A stretch of DNA of 27,618 nucleotides from Fusobacterium sp. GTDB lineage: Bacteria; Fusobacteriota; Fusobacteriia; Fusobacteriales; Fusobacteriaceae. The stretch covers positions 1-27,618 of the forward strand of contig JAHHSZ010000010.1 in assembly GCA_020024915.1 (NCBI GenBank), read 5' to 3'. The notes beneath the pieces are model-generated. The model saw only the letters and a program-made list of their open reading frames with translations, was not told where the DNA came from and ran no database searches. Positions 7,797 through 15,877 of this stretch are shown here, in pieces (position 1 is the stretch's first letter; each line of letters opens with the position of its first letter). The position numbers and the translations under genes are program-made.

Positions 7797-8652
7797 TCTT
7801 AATAAAGTCTTAATTCTTTTATGTATAACACTATTATTTGCAAGTTGTAATTTTCTTCAAAAAAAATCAAAAAAAGTAGTAACTCCTGAAGAGGTGTATA
7901 CAGCAATATTTTTAGATGATTCATACAGTTTAAATAAGTATTTAGCAGAGGGATTTCCAATAGATTACAGAGATGAGAACAATAAAACTTTATTGATGAA
8001 TATATTGGAGAAAGATAGTTTAAACTCTTTGAATATAATTTTAACTAGAGATATCAATTTAGAAGATAGAGATGATAGTGGAAGAACAGCTATTTTTTAT
8101 GTAAGAAGTATTGAAGCTTTGAAAAGTTTGGTGACAAATGGAGCTAATATCAATGCCATTTCATTAAAAAATAGTACTCCATTATTGATCTATTTTATGA
8201 AGGAGAAATCAGATAGTTATAGCAAATATCTCTTGGAAAATGGAGCAGATTTTAAAGCAAAGGATAAAAATGGTTGGGATGTAACATTTTGGTCTGCCTC
8301 TATTGGAGATATTGAGCTTGTAAGAGATTTAGAGCGTTTAGGTTCAGATTTCTTAACTTTAGATAAAGATGGAAACTACCCTATATACTATGCTTTTGAT
8401 GAAAAGATGGTATTGGAATTACTCAATGTAAAAGGATATAACCTTAAATTGAAAAATAATAAAGGTGAGAATATATTTGGTGAAATATATTTGAGATCTG
8501 TTGCTAATGGTAATTTAAAAGCGGTAGAGAGATTAATTGACTTAGGTGTAAATCCTAGATATATCTCCTATGGTGATTCTGCTAAATCAATAGCAACTAA
8601 ATTAAATAATCTAGAGATGTTAAAGCTTCTGAAGGAAAAAGGGATAAAATAA
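7774..8652 (+). CDS. Ankyrin-repeat lipoprotein
   Basis: The 292-residue product starts with a lipoprotein signal peptide: basic N terminus, hydrophobic VLILLCITLL, then lipobox L-F-A-S-C with the lipidated Cys at 25. The mature part (about 40-290) is built of degenerate ankyrin-type repeats of about 30 residues. Recurring features are DxxGRTAIFY, LVTNGANINA, LLENGADFKAKDKNGWDV, LERLGSDFLTLDKDGNYPIYYA and LIDLGVNPRY. It is therefore probably a periplasmic or outer-membrane lipoprotein that binds another protein. The first 23 bases overlap the 3' end of typA in another frame; ATG 7786 is an alternative start that keeps the signal peptide intact. No D-Q or similar retention signal is obvious at +2 (N). 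Partner and function are unknown. Confidence 0.85.
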   Translation: MKREMKSNLNKVLILLCITLLFASCNFLQKKSKKVVTPEEVYTAIFLDDSYSLNKYLAEGFPIDYRDENNKTLLMNILEKDSLNSLNIILTRDINLEDRDDSGRTAIFYVRSIEALKSLVTNGANINAISLKNSTPLLIYFMKEKSDSYSKYLLENGADFKAKDKNGWDVTFWSASIGDIELVRDLERLGSDFLTLDKDGNYPIYYAFDEKMVLELLNVKGYNLKLKNNKGENIFGEIYLRSVANGNLKAVERLIDLGVNPRYISYGDSAKSIATKLNNLEMLKLLKEKGIK

Positions 8653-8811
8653 TAAAAAAGTACAAACAATATAGTGATACTAATAGATTATATTGAGGAA
8701 ATACATGAGGAGCTAGTGATAAAAGAGTCAATTTAAGTGATACTCTCATAATTTATGATAATTATAGAGATATGATATCAATTATGGTACTATTAAAAAT
8801 ATAATACTATG

Positions 8812-8843
8812 AAAAAAGTGCAGGTGAGAACCTACACTTTTTT
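8812..8843. terminator. Bidirectional terminator between the ankyrin lipoprotein gene and panF
   Basis: A stem with arms AAAAAAGTGCAGGT (8812-8825) and ACCTACACTTTTTT (8830-8843), one C/A mismatch and a GAGA tetraloop is flanked by A and T runs on both sides, so it can stop both converging transcripts. The rest of the 8653-8859 gap shows no convincing gene. Confidence 0.8.
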
Positions 8844-8859
8844 TTCTACATGGACACTA

Positions 8860-10308
8860 TTATAGATTAAAGAAGATATCTAAAGTTTCTTCATCAGTCT
8901 TATCTCCATAATATGAACCAATAATAAAAACAAAACTACTTACAGCAAGAACTGGAACAATATTATGCATTCCAGCAATAGTAATTTTACATACATTGAG
9001 GTATATAAAAGTGATGAATCCAAAAATCATAGAAGCGATGGCACCTGTTGAATTAGCCCTTCTCCAAAATAATCCAAAAACAATTGGACAGAAAAAAGTA
9101 GCTTCAAGTCCTGCAAAAGCAAAAAGATTTATCCAAACCAATAGATTAGGTGGATTTAGAGAAAGTAGAAAAACAACAATTCCAAAGCCTAAAGAGGTTA
9201 AAAATGAAAGTTTCTTTATTTTTTCTACAGAGGCATTTTTATTTACATAGTGTAGATAAAGATCTTTTACTATTGTAGCTGATGTCATAATCAAAAGAGA
9301 ATCTACTGTTGACATAATAGCTGCTAGAGGACCACCAATAAATACACCAGCTAAAACAGGGTGTAAATTATTTAGAGCAAGGATAGGGATAATCTTATCT
9401 CCAATTTCTACATTGGAGTCAATACCCATTCCCATAACTCCAATAAGGTGCATTCCCAACATCAATAGTCCCACAACTGATGTACCAATGATCATAGCTC
9501 TATGAAGAGATTTGCTATCTTTAAATCCCATACATCTTACAGCAGTAGAGGGATAACCAAGTAATCCAATCCCAACCAATACCCAAAATGAAAGAATGAA
9601 AGGCTTTGCTATATTACCATTAGAACTAGGTGTTAACATCTCAGGATTTGTTTTAGCAATATTTAACATAATATTTTCAAGACCATTTCCATTTTTAGTG
9701 ACTACATAAAAAAGAACACCAGTAGCAATAAGCATAACTACACCTTGTATAGCATCTGTCAAAGCAACTGCTCTAAAACCACCAAATGAGGTGTAGGCTA
9801 TAACAACACCAGAAAAAAGTAGTAAACCTATAAAATATGAGTAACCAGTAACAGTTTCAAATAATCTTGCTCCACCAACAAATTGTGCTACAATAATTCC
9901 AATAAAAAATATAAGCATAGTAATTGAAGAAATAATAACAACTATATCATTTTTATATCTAGCTCTAAGTAAATCAATAATTGTAATACCTTTGATTCTT
10001 CTAGAGATAATAGCTAGCTTTTTACCAATTATACCCAAAGTAAAAAAGGCTGTAGGCACTTGAATACAAGCTAAAAGAACCCATCCTAATCCTAGTTTAT
10101 ATGCAATTCCAGGTCCTCCAATAAAAGAGCTAGCACCAACATACGAGGCAATGATTGTCATAGCTAGGACAAATCCCCCCATATTTCTACTACCAATGAA
10201 ATACTCTTCTGTAAAATTAGTATCTTTTTTATGTTTTATTTTATTTACTTTATAGGTGATACCTAACATAAGTAAGAGATATAAAAGAATAGGTACCATA
10301 GTTAACAT
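8860..10308 (-). CDS. panF: Sodium/pantothenate symporter PanF
   Basis: This sodium:solute symporter family protein of 482 residues matches the length of E. coli PanF (483). About 13 hydrophobic helices are visible, with SSS-family features: ASYVGASSFIGGPG near helix 2, GGFRAVALTDAIQG in the middle, and GGPLAAIMSTVDSLLIMTSATIVKDLY in the second half. It should import pantothenate, the coenzyme A precursor, with sodium across the inner membrane. The substrate call rests on family resemblance and on the preceding gene, a YhdT-like protein, because yhdT-panF is the known enterobacterial arrangement. It overlaps that gene by 7 bases and has its own GAGGAGGAT site inside it. A different small carboxylate or vitamin remains possible. 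Confidence 0.85.
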   Translation of the reverse strand: MLTMVPILLYLLLMLGITYKVNKIKHKKDTNFTEEYFIGSRNMGGFVLAMTIIASYVGASSFIGGPGIAYKLGLGWVLLACIQVPTAFFTLGIIGKKLAIISRRIKGITIIDLLRARYKNDIVVIISSITMLIFFIGIIVAQFVGGARLFETVTGYSYFIGLLLFSGVVIAYTSFGGFRAVALTDAIQGVVMLIATGVLFYVVTKNGNGLENIMLNIAKTNPEMLTPSSNGNIAKPFILSFWVLVGIGLLGYPSTAVRCMGFKDSKSLHRAMIIGTSVVGLLMLGMHLIGVMGMGIDSNVEIGDKIIPILALNNLHPVLAGVFIGGPLAAIMSTVDSLLIMTSATIVKDLYLHYVNKNASVEKIKKLSFLTSLGFGIVVFLLSLNPPNLLVWINLFAFAGLEATFFCPIVFGLFWRRANSTGAIASMIFGFITFIYLNVCKITIAGMHNIVPVLAVSSFVFIIGSYYGDKTDEETLDIFFNL

Positions 10309-10556
10309 TTTTTATCCTCCTCTAAATCAACTTCTTTAAAGAAAAAATTAATAGTAAGAAAAACTAAAATATTTATGATTACTAAACCTAAAACACAGGA
10401 GTAGAAGAACCACTCTGGAAGCCCTAAAATGTATTTAAAATTTTCTACATTTTCACTATCAAAATGCACATAAGCGAAATAGTACCACCAACAAAAATAA
10501 AAAATATAGAGAATAAGAGTTGCAATGATTTCGTAGTTAATTTGTTTACTTCTCAT
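10302..10556 (-). CDS. yhdT: YhdT-like small membrane protein (DUF997)
   Basis: This 84-residue inner-membrane protein has two transmembrane helices (about 10-30 and 50-72). The DUF997 signature lies between and around them: WWYYFAY and then YILGLPEWFFYSC. Its gene overlaps panF by 7 bases and precedes it, as yhdT does in E. coli, implying translational coupling and a helper or accessory role for the transporter; the molecular function of YhdT proteins is not established. ATG follows GGGAGG. The C terminus is acidic and basic (EVDLEEDKKC) and probably cytoplasmic. Confidence 0.85.
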   Translation of the reverse strand: MRSKQINYEIIATLILYIFYFCWWYYFAYVHFDSENVENFKYILGLPEWFFYSCVLGLVIINILVFLTINFFFKEVDLEEDKKC

Positions 10557-10651
10557 AAAATTAAAACCTCCCTTGAATAAAATGATATTGTAATAAATGA
10601 TAATATTATTCTATACAAAATTTTAAAAAAAAGGAAGAAGAAATTGGAATA

Positions 10652-10675
10652 TTTTGTAAAAATAACTTTACAAAA
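10652..10675. promoter_or_regulatory. Inverted repeat, candidate operator between yhdT-panF and the PTS regulator
   Basis: Perfect 9-base arms TTTTGTAAA (10652-10660) and TTTACAAAA (10667-10675) flank a 6-base centre (AATAAC) in the 182-base divergent gap. There is no T-run, so it is not a terminator. The symmetry suggests a dimeric regulator site; which gene it serves is not clear. Confidence 0.45.
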
Positions 10676-10738
10676 AATGGTAGTTTTATTAAATAAAATA
10701 ATAATATATACTATAAATATACACTGGAGGTGAAATAA

Positions 10739-12790
10739 GTGTTAAATTCAAAAGGAAATAATATATTAAAGTATTTGTGTAAAAATGAAGGCAAGGGAAG
10801 TATAAAGGAGCTTGCACAAACATTACAACTTTCTGAGAGAAGTGTAAGATATGAATTGGATAAAATAGATGATTATCTTTTGAGAGAGGGATTAGAACCA
10901 TTAAAAAGAAAGTTTGGTGGGAAGGTATTTTTTGAAACATATAATATTTTTTTGGAGAATAAAGAATTTGAAGAGAATAAAAGTAATTTAGATATTTATG
11001 AAAGAAGAGAGTATTTATCTTTTATCTGTGTCTTTGATGAAAAAATAAATTTAACAAAAGCAAGTAAGATTTTAGATGTTAGTAGAACAACTATAAGAAA
11101 TGATATAAGAGATATTAGAGAAGAGTTATTAAATAATAATCTTGAATTGAAGATTTCTCAACAGGAAGGATTGATTTTATTTGGAGAAGAGACAGATATA
11201 AGAAAACAACAGTTAAAATTTTTGAGAAAATACTCAAATTTTATATTTTATTCTAATATAGATTTAAAAACTAAAAAAGAATTGATAGTAGAAGAGTATA
11301 TAAAATATATAGATATTAATATAATAAAAAATTTTATTAATTATATACAGAGACTTTTAGATAAGATAATCTCAGACGAAGCTTATAATATAATAGCTAT
11401 CTATTTAATTATAGCTATTATAAGAATAAAACAGGGAAAGATATTAGAGAAAATAGCAAATAAGCAGTTTTTAAAAGAGACAATTGAGTATGAAACTATA
11501 CTGAAAGCTAAAGGTATTATAGAATCTGCATATGATATTAATTTAGAAGAGAACGAGATATTACAGATAACAGATTATTTTTTAGGAAGTCATACTTATA
11601 ATTTTGAAAAATCATACTATAGTAATTGGATTGAGATAGATATACTAGTTAAAAAATTTATAGATAAATTTAATAAAAAAATAGATGTTGATATTTCAAA
11701 AGATAAACTACTATTAGATGGGATTTTAAATCATATAAAGCCAACTATATATAGATTACAAAACAAGATAAAATTAGAAAATTCAATATTTGTGGAAGTT
11801 TTAAATAGTTATCCAACCATATTTTATAATACCAAAAACTCATTAAAAGAGATTGAAAAATATTTAGGAATAGAGTTTTCAAATGATGAAGTAGCTTTTT
11901 TGGCAATCTATTTTAAAGCAGCTATAGATAGAAATCGTTATAAAAGAAAAAACTTGAAAAAAGTATTAGTTGTTTGTGGATATGGGTATGGAACTTCCAA
12001 TCTTTTAGTGCAGCAACTAAAAGAGATATATACAATAAATATTATAAAAACAATACCAAGACATCTTTTAGAAAAAACTTTACAAAAAGAAGAAGTAGAT
12101 TTAATAATAAGTACGGTTGACATAGAGGATAATATTTCTATACCAATTGTTAAAGTAAAATCAATATTGACTCAAGAAGATATAGACAATCTCGATAAAT
12201 ACTCACTTTCACGTCAGAGAAAACGTTATATGTTATCGGAATTATTAGAGATAATAGAGGAAAACTGTACTATAGAAAAGAAAGAGGAACTAATCAAAGG
12301 GTTAAACATATATTTTGAGCAAAGATTGATAAATGATATGGAGGAGAGTGAGTATAAGTTAACTGATTTTATAAAAGAAAAAAACATATTATTAAATCAA
12401 ATAGCTGAAACTTGGGAGGAGGCAGTAATATTAGCAGGAAATATATTAGTTGATAATAAAGTTGTAGAAATTAATTATATTGGTGCAATGATAGAAAATA
12501 TAAAAAAACTGGGATCATATGTAGTTATAGAGGAGAATATAGCAATACCTCACGCACAAAAGGATGAATCTGTTTTAAAAACTGGAATGGGACTTGTTGT
12601 TTTAAAAAAGCCAGTTATTTTTCCAAATGATAGAAAAGTTCAGGTTATTTTGGTATTTTCATCTTTAGACAATAAAGAACATTTGAATGCGTTAGCAGAT
12701 TTGGTAGAGTTAATAACAGATTATAATTTAATAGAGAATCTATTAAAAGCCAAAAATGTTAAACAAGTTTTAAAGTTTTTAAATTTTTAG
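10739..12790 (+). CDS. PRD-containing PTS-regulated transcription activator (MtlR/LicR type)
   Basis: This 683-residue DNA-binding regulator is controlled by PTS phosphorylation. Domains in order are an HTH (about 5-60; LSERSVRYELDKI), a second HTH (about 90-145; VSRTTIRNDIRDI), PRD1 (about 170-285), PRD2 (about 295-400), a EIIB-like domain (about 407-490; C413 in VCGYGYGTS) and a EIIA-like domain (about 545-683; H605 in IPHAQKDE). H285 and H332 are plausible phosphorylation sites, but the expected first PRD1 His (in YNIIAIYLIIAIIR) and second PRD2 His (FLAIYFKAAIDR) are absent. It has HTH domains rather than an RNA-binding domain, so DNA activation is more likely than antitermination. Start is GTG behind CTGGAGGTG. 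It precedes the PTS genes it most likely controls. Confidence 0.9.
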   Translation: MLNSKGNNILKYLCKNEGKGSIKELAQTLQLSERSVRYELDKIDDYLLREGLEPLKRKFGGKVFFETYNIFLENKEFEENKSNLDIYERREYLSFICVFDEKINLTKASKILDVSRTTIRNDIRDIREELLNNNLELKISQQEGLILFGEETDIRKQQLKFLRKYSNFIFYSNIDLKTKKELIVEEYIKYIDINIIKNFINYIQRLLDKIISDEAYNIIAIYLIIAIIRIKQGKILEKIANKQFLKETIEYETILKAKGIIESAYDINLEENEILQITDYFLGSHTYNFEKSYYSNWIEIDILVKKFIDKFNKKIDVDISKDKLLLDGILNHIKPTIYRLQNKIKLENSIFVEVLNSYPTIFYNTKNSLKEIEKYLGIEFSNDEVAFLAIYFKAAIDRNRYKRKNLKKVLVVCGYGYGTSNLLVQQLKEIYTINIIKTIPRHLLEKTLQKEEVDLIISTVDIEDNISIPIVKVKSILTQEDIDNLDKYSLSRQRKRYMLSELLEIIEENCTIEKKEELIKGLNIYFEQRLINDMEESEYKLTDFIKEKNILLNQIAETWEEAVILAGNILVDNKVVEINYIGAMIENIKKLGSYVVIEENIAIPHAQKDESVLKTGMGLVVLKKPVIFPNDRKVQVILVFSSLDNKEHLNALADLVELITDYNLIENLLKAKNVKQVLKFLNF

Positions 12791-12822
12791 AAAGAAAGTG
12801 TAAAATTAAGATTCCATAAATA

Positions 12823-12834
12823 TGACAATTGTCA
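12823..12834. promoter_or_regulatory. Perfect palindrome overlapping the PTS promoter, candidate operator
   Basis: TGACAATTGTCA is a perfect 12-base palindrome in the 108-base gap before the EIIA gene. Its right half contains the proposed -35 hexamer TTGTCA, a position suited to control by the upstream regulator or by another sugar regulator. Confidence 0.45.
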
Positions 12835-12857
12835 AAAGTATAAATAAAATATATCAT
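12829..12857 (+). promoter_or_regulatory. Promoter of the PTS-transketolase-transaldolase operon
   Basis: TTGTCA (12829-12834), a 17-base spacer and TATCAT (12852-12857) lie 41 bases before the EIIA start. This would begin a transcript running to the terminator at 17492-17525, as no terminator is visible between. Confidence 0.6.
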
Positions 12858-12898
12858 ATGATTGTAAAGAAACTAAAAGGCATTAAGGAGGAAGGATA

Positions 12899-13330
12899 TT
12901 GGGTATAAAAAATATTTTAAATGGAATGATCCAAGTTATAGATAATGTAGAAACTTGGGAGAAAGCAATAGAGATAGGTGCAACTCCATTAATAAAAAAT
13001 AACAAGATAAAATTTGGATATGTAAGAAGTATGATTCAGAATATAAAAAATATGGGACCATATGTAATATTGATACCTGGGGTGGCAATGCCACATGCAA
13101 GACCAGATGAAAATGTATTAGATAGTTCATTATCTCTATTAAAAATAAATAGTGGTGTAAAATTTTCAGAAGAAACTGAAAATGTATATTTGGTATTTTG
13201 TTTAGCTGCTAAAGATAGTAATTCACACATAGAGATAATAGAACAGCTTGCAGAGGTGCTTGGAGACGATGAAAAGATAGCAAATCTGATTGAAGCTAAA
13301 ACAATGGATGAGTTAATAAAAAGTTTATAA
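12899..13330 (+). CDS. PTS EIIA component (mannitol/ascorbate type)
   Basis: This cytoplasmic phosphocarrier of 143 residues accepts phosphate from HPr at H66 (AMPHARPDE) and passes it to EIIB. It fits the PTS EIIA type 2 fold. Its sequence closely follows the EIIA-like domain of the upstream regulator, sharing the runs E-T-W-E, M-I-x-N-I-K, G-x-Y-V, P-H-A and D-E-x-V-L at matching positions. The start is TTG at 12899, set by an AAGGAGGAAGG site directly before it; no ATG fits. It is the first gene of the operon behind the regulator, followed 36 bases later by EIIB. It is comparable to UlaC, but ascorbate is not implied. Confidence 0.9.
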   Translation: MGIKNILNGMIQVIDNVETWEKAIEIGATPLIKNNKIKFGYVRSMIQNIKNMGPYVILIPGVAMPHARPDENVLDSSLSLLKINSGVKFSEETENVYLVFCLAAKDSNSHIEIIEQLAEVLGDDEKIANLIEAKTMDELIKSL

Positions 13331-13366
13331 AAAAGTTACAATAAAAAATTGAAGGAGGAATTGATT

Positions 13367-13642
13367 ATGAAAATAACAGCAGTATGTGGAACAGGATTAG
13401 GAAGTAGTTTTATGTTGGAGATGAATGTAAAGAAGGTATTAAAAGAGTTAGGAGTTAATGCAGAGGTAACTCATACAGATTTGGCATCAGTTATAGAGAG
13501 TGATTCAGATTTCTTTATAATGTCAAGAGACATAGCAGGAAGTACAAAAATTTCAAATAAATTAGTTTTGACAAATATCATAAATTTAGGAGAGATAAAA
13601 GAAGTTTTAACAAAAGCACTTCAAGAAAAAGGGGTATTATAA
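13367..13642 (+). CDS. PTS EIIB component (UlaB-like)
   Basis: This 91-residue EIIB protein carries the phosphocysteine C7 in the loop A-V-C-G-T-G-L-G-S-S, the P-loop signature of the lactose/ascorbate-type EIIB fold. It receives phosphate from EIIA and phosphorylates the sugar as EIIC transports it. An open frame extends upstream to TTG 13349, but that extension contains the ribosome binding site itself (AAGGAGGA), so ATG 13367 is the start. The VTHTDLAS stretch and FIMSRDIAG are typical of UlaB-family EIIB. It lies between the EIIA and EIIC genes. Confidence 0.92.
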   Translation: MKITAVCGTGLGSSFMLEMNVKKVLKELGVNAEVTHTDLASVIESDSDFFIMSRDIAGSTKISNKLVLTNIINLGEIKEVLTKALQEKGVL

Positions 13643-13668
13643 AAAAATAGAAATTGGGAGGAGAAAGA

Positions 13669-15006
13669 ATGTTAGACTTTATATTAGATATATTAAAAGT
13701 TCCAGCTATATTGGTAGGATTAATATCTTTAATAGGATTGTTGTGCCAAAAAAAAGATTTTTCTGAGACAGTAAAAGGTACGATAAAAACAATATTAGGA
13801 TTTATAGTATTAGGTGGGGGAGCTAGTATATTGGTAGGAGGGCTAGTTCCATTTGGGAATATGTTTGAAGTAGGATTTAAAGTACAAGGAATAGTTCCTA
13901 ATAATGAAGCAATTGTAGGAGTTGCTTTAGCAAAATATGGAACAACTACAGCTTTAATAATGACATTTGGTATGGTAGCAAATGTATTGATAGCAAGATT
14001 TACAAAATTAAAATACATATTTTTAACTGGACATCACACATTTTATATGGCATGTATGATAGCAGTAATTTTAGCAGTTGCTGGATTTGAAGGAGTTGCT
14101 CTAATAGCAGTGGGATCGTTAGTATTAGGATTTATAATGGCATTTTTCCCAGCCATAGCACAACCTACTATGAGAAAGATAACAGGAACTGATGATATTG
14201 GATTTGGACATTTTGCTACAACTGGATATGTTTTATCAGCTTGGATAGGAAGTTTAGTAGGAAAAGGATCAAAATCAACTGAAGAGATGAATTTGCCTAA
14301 AAATTTAACATTCTTAAGAGATAGTTCTATTTCTATCTCATTAACTATGACAGTCTTATACCTAATTACAGCATTTGCAGCAGGATCAGAATATATTGAA
14401 AAAAATTTAAGTGGTGGACAAAACTTTATCGTTTATTCAATAATTCAAGCTATAACATTTGCAGCAGGGGTATTTATAATTACACAAGGAGTAAGATTAG
14501 TTTTGGCAGAAATAGTTCCAGCATTTACAGGAATATCACAAACATTGGTACCTAATGCAAAGCCAGCAATAGACTGTCCAGTTGTATTTCCTTATGCACC
14601 AAATGCAGTTTTAATTGGATTTTTATCAAGTTTCTTTGGTGGAATAGTAGGATTATTTATACTAGGGGCTTTAAATTGGGTATTAATTATTCCAGGAGTA
14701 ATTCCACATTTCTTCTGTGGAGCAACAGCAGGAGTATTTGGAAATGCGACTGGAGGAAGAAGAGGAGCAACAATTGGAGCTTTTGTACATGGATTATTAA
14801 TAACATTTGTTCCAGTAGTTCTATTACCAATATTGGGAGAATTAGGTTTCTCAAATACAACATTCTCAGATGCTGACTTTGGAGTTGTAGGATTAATTTT
14901 AGGAGTATTAACAAATAATTTTAATAAATATTCAATAGTAGTGGTATTTGGAATCTTTATATTATTAGCATTTTTCTTTCCAAGAAACAAAAGAGAGGAA
15001 GCATAA
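13669..15006 (+). CDS. PTS EIIC transporter of the UlaA superfamily
   Basis: This integral membrane permease of 445 residues (E. coli UlaA 465) has about 11 hydrophobic helices. UlaA-superfamily landmarks are clear: LGGGASILVGGLVPFG, the GHHTFYMA segment, GFGHFATTGYV, NLPKNLTFLRD, and LVPNAKPAIDCPVVFPYAPNAV. It would move a sugar across the inner membrane while EIIB phosphorylates it. The start is ATG 13669 behind GGGAGGAG; the longer TTG frame would place the Shine-Dalgarno inside the gene. Ascorbate is unlikely as substrate because none of the downstream UlaG, UlaD, UlaE or UlaF enzymes is here; the following genes are transketolase and transaldolase. The precise substrate is not determined. 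Confidence 0.92.
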   Translation: MLDFILDILKVPAILVGLISLIGLLCQKKDFSETVKGTIKTILGFIVLGGGASILVGGLVPFGNMFEVGFKVQGIVPNNEAIVGVALAKYGTTTALIMTFGMVANVLIARFTKLKYIFLTGHHTFYMACMIAVILAVAGFEGVALIAVGSLVLGFIMAFFPAIAQPTMRKITGTDDIGFGHFATTGYVLSAWIGSLVGKGSKSTEEMNLPKNLTFLRDSSISISLTMTVLYLITAFAAGSEYIEKNLSGGQNFIVYSIIQAITFAAGVFIITQGVRLVLAEIVPAFTGISQTLVPNAKPAIDCPVVFPYAPNAVLIGFLSSFFGGIVGLFILGALNWVLIIPGVIPHFFCGATAGVFGNATGGRRGATIGAFVHGLLITFVPVVLLPILGELGFSNTTFSDADFGVVGLILGVLTNNFNKYSIVVVFGIFILLAFFFPRNKREEA

Positions 15007-15046
15007 TTAAAGAGATATTATTTTAATATAGTCAGGAGTGTCGTGT

Positions 15047-15865
15047 ATGGAAAAATATTTAGAGATGGAAAAATTTAGTAAAAGAATAAGAAAAGAAACT
15101 TTAAAAATGCTATTACATAGAGGATTTGGACACTTAGGTGGAGCTATGTCAATAGTAGAAACTTTAGCTGTACTATATACAAGAATGAAGGTAGATCCAA
15201 CTAATCCTAAATTAGATGATAGAGATTATTTAGTATTATCAAAAGGACATGCAGGTCCAGCTTTATACTCTACATTGGCATTGAAGGGATTCTTTGATTT
15301 AGAGTTATTAAATACTTTAAATAATAATGGGACACTCCTTCCAAGTCATCCTGATAGAAATTTAACTCCTGGAATAGATATGACAACAGGATCTTTAGGT
15401 CAAGGAATATCAGCAGCAGTTGGAATAGCCATTGGATTACAAAGAAAGGGAAGTCAAAGAAAGGTATATTGTATTGTTGGTGACGGAGAGCTAAATGAAG
15501 GACAATGTTGGGAAGCTATTCAATTTGCTGCACATAACAATTTAAATAATTTTACTCTTCTAATAGATGAAAATAAAAAACAATTAGATGGGACTACAAA
15601 AGAGATATGTAAAGCTTTTGATTTAGCAAAAAAATTAGAAAGTTTTGGTTTTGATACAAGAAGAGTTAATGGGGCTTCAATAGAAGAGATAGATAAGGCT
15701 ATAAGTGTAGAAAGTGAAAAGTCTCCTAAATGTATAGTTTTAGATACAATAAAGGGGCAGGGAGTAGAGTATTTTGAAAAATTAAAAGCTAATCATCATA
15801 TAAGGTTTACTGAAGAGATGAAGGAGATATTGAAAAGTGAGATAGAAAAGTTGGATATTGAATAG
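15047..15865 (+). CDS. Transketolase, N-terminal (TPP-binding) subunit
   Basis: This is the N-terminal half of a split transketolase (272 residues), which transfers two-carbon ketol units between sugar phosphates with thiamine diphosphate. Key features are GHLGG with H29, SKGHAGPALYS with H68, GSLGQG, and the TPP/metal motif G-D-G-E-L-N-E-G-Q (145-153) ending in LIDENKKQLDGTT. Split two-gene transketolases are common in Firmicutes, Fusobacteria and archaea, so this is not a truncation. ATG 15047 is chosen because the AGGAG site is at 15034-15038; a GTG at 15038 overlaps it. It starts 40 bases after EIIC, with the C-terminal subunit 12 bases downstream. Confidence 0.93.
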   Translation: MEKYLEMEKFSKRIRKETLKMLLHRGFGHLGGAMSIVETLAVLYTRMKVDPTNPKLDDRDYLVLSKGHAGPALYSTLALKGFFDLELLNTLNNNGTLLPSHPDRNLTPGIDMTTGSLGQGISAAVGIAIGLQRKGSQRKVYCIVGDGELNEGQCWEAIQFAAHNNLNNFTLLIDENKKQLDGTTKEICKAFDLAKKLESFGFDTRRVNGASIEEIDKAISVESEKSPKCIVLDTIKGQGVEYFEKLKANHHIRFTEEMKEILKSEIEKLDIE

Positions 15866-15877
15866 GAGGAATTTGAA

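Noticed and set aside
8672..8734. A 20-codon open stretch from GTG (V-I-L-I-D-Y-I-E-E-I-H...) faintly like a Fic/Doc N-terminus
   Set aside because: Too short, followed by a stop, no ribosome binding site at the right distance, and the resemblance rests on a few residues. At most a remnant.
13578..14018. A 146-codon open frame antisense to EIIC
   Set aside because: Low-complexity, Pro/Asn-rich translation typical of antisense of a membrane gene; no ribosome binding site.
14592..14990. A 132-codon open frame antisense to EIIC
   Set aside because: Same low-complexity Pro/Asn/Thr pattern mirrored from Gly- and Ile-rich membrane helices; EIIC is clearly the real gene.
13669..15006. Calling the PTS an ascorbate transporter
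   Set aside because: The UlaA-like sequence is a superfamily feature; no ascorbate-pathway enzyme is present and the neighbours point to ketose phosphates.
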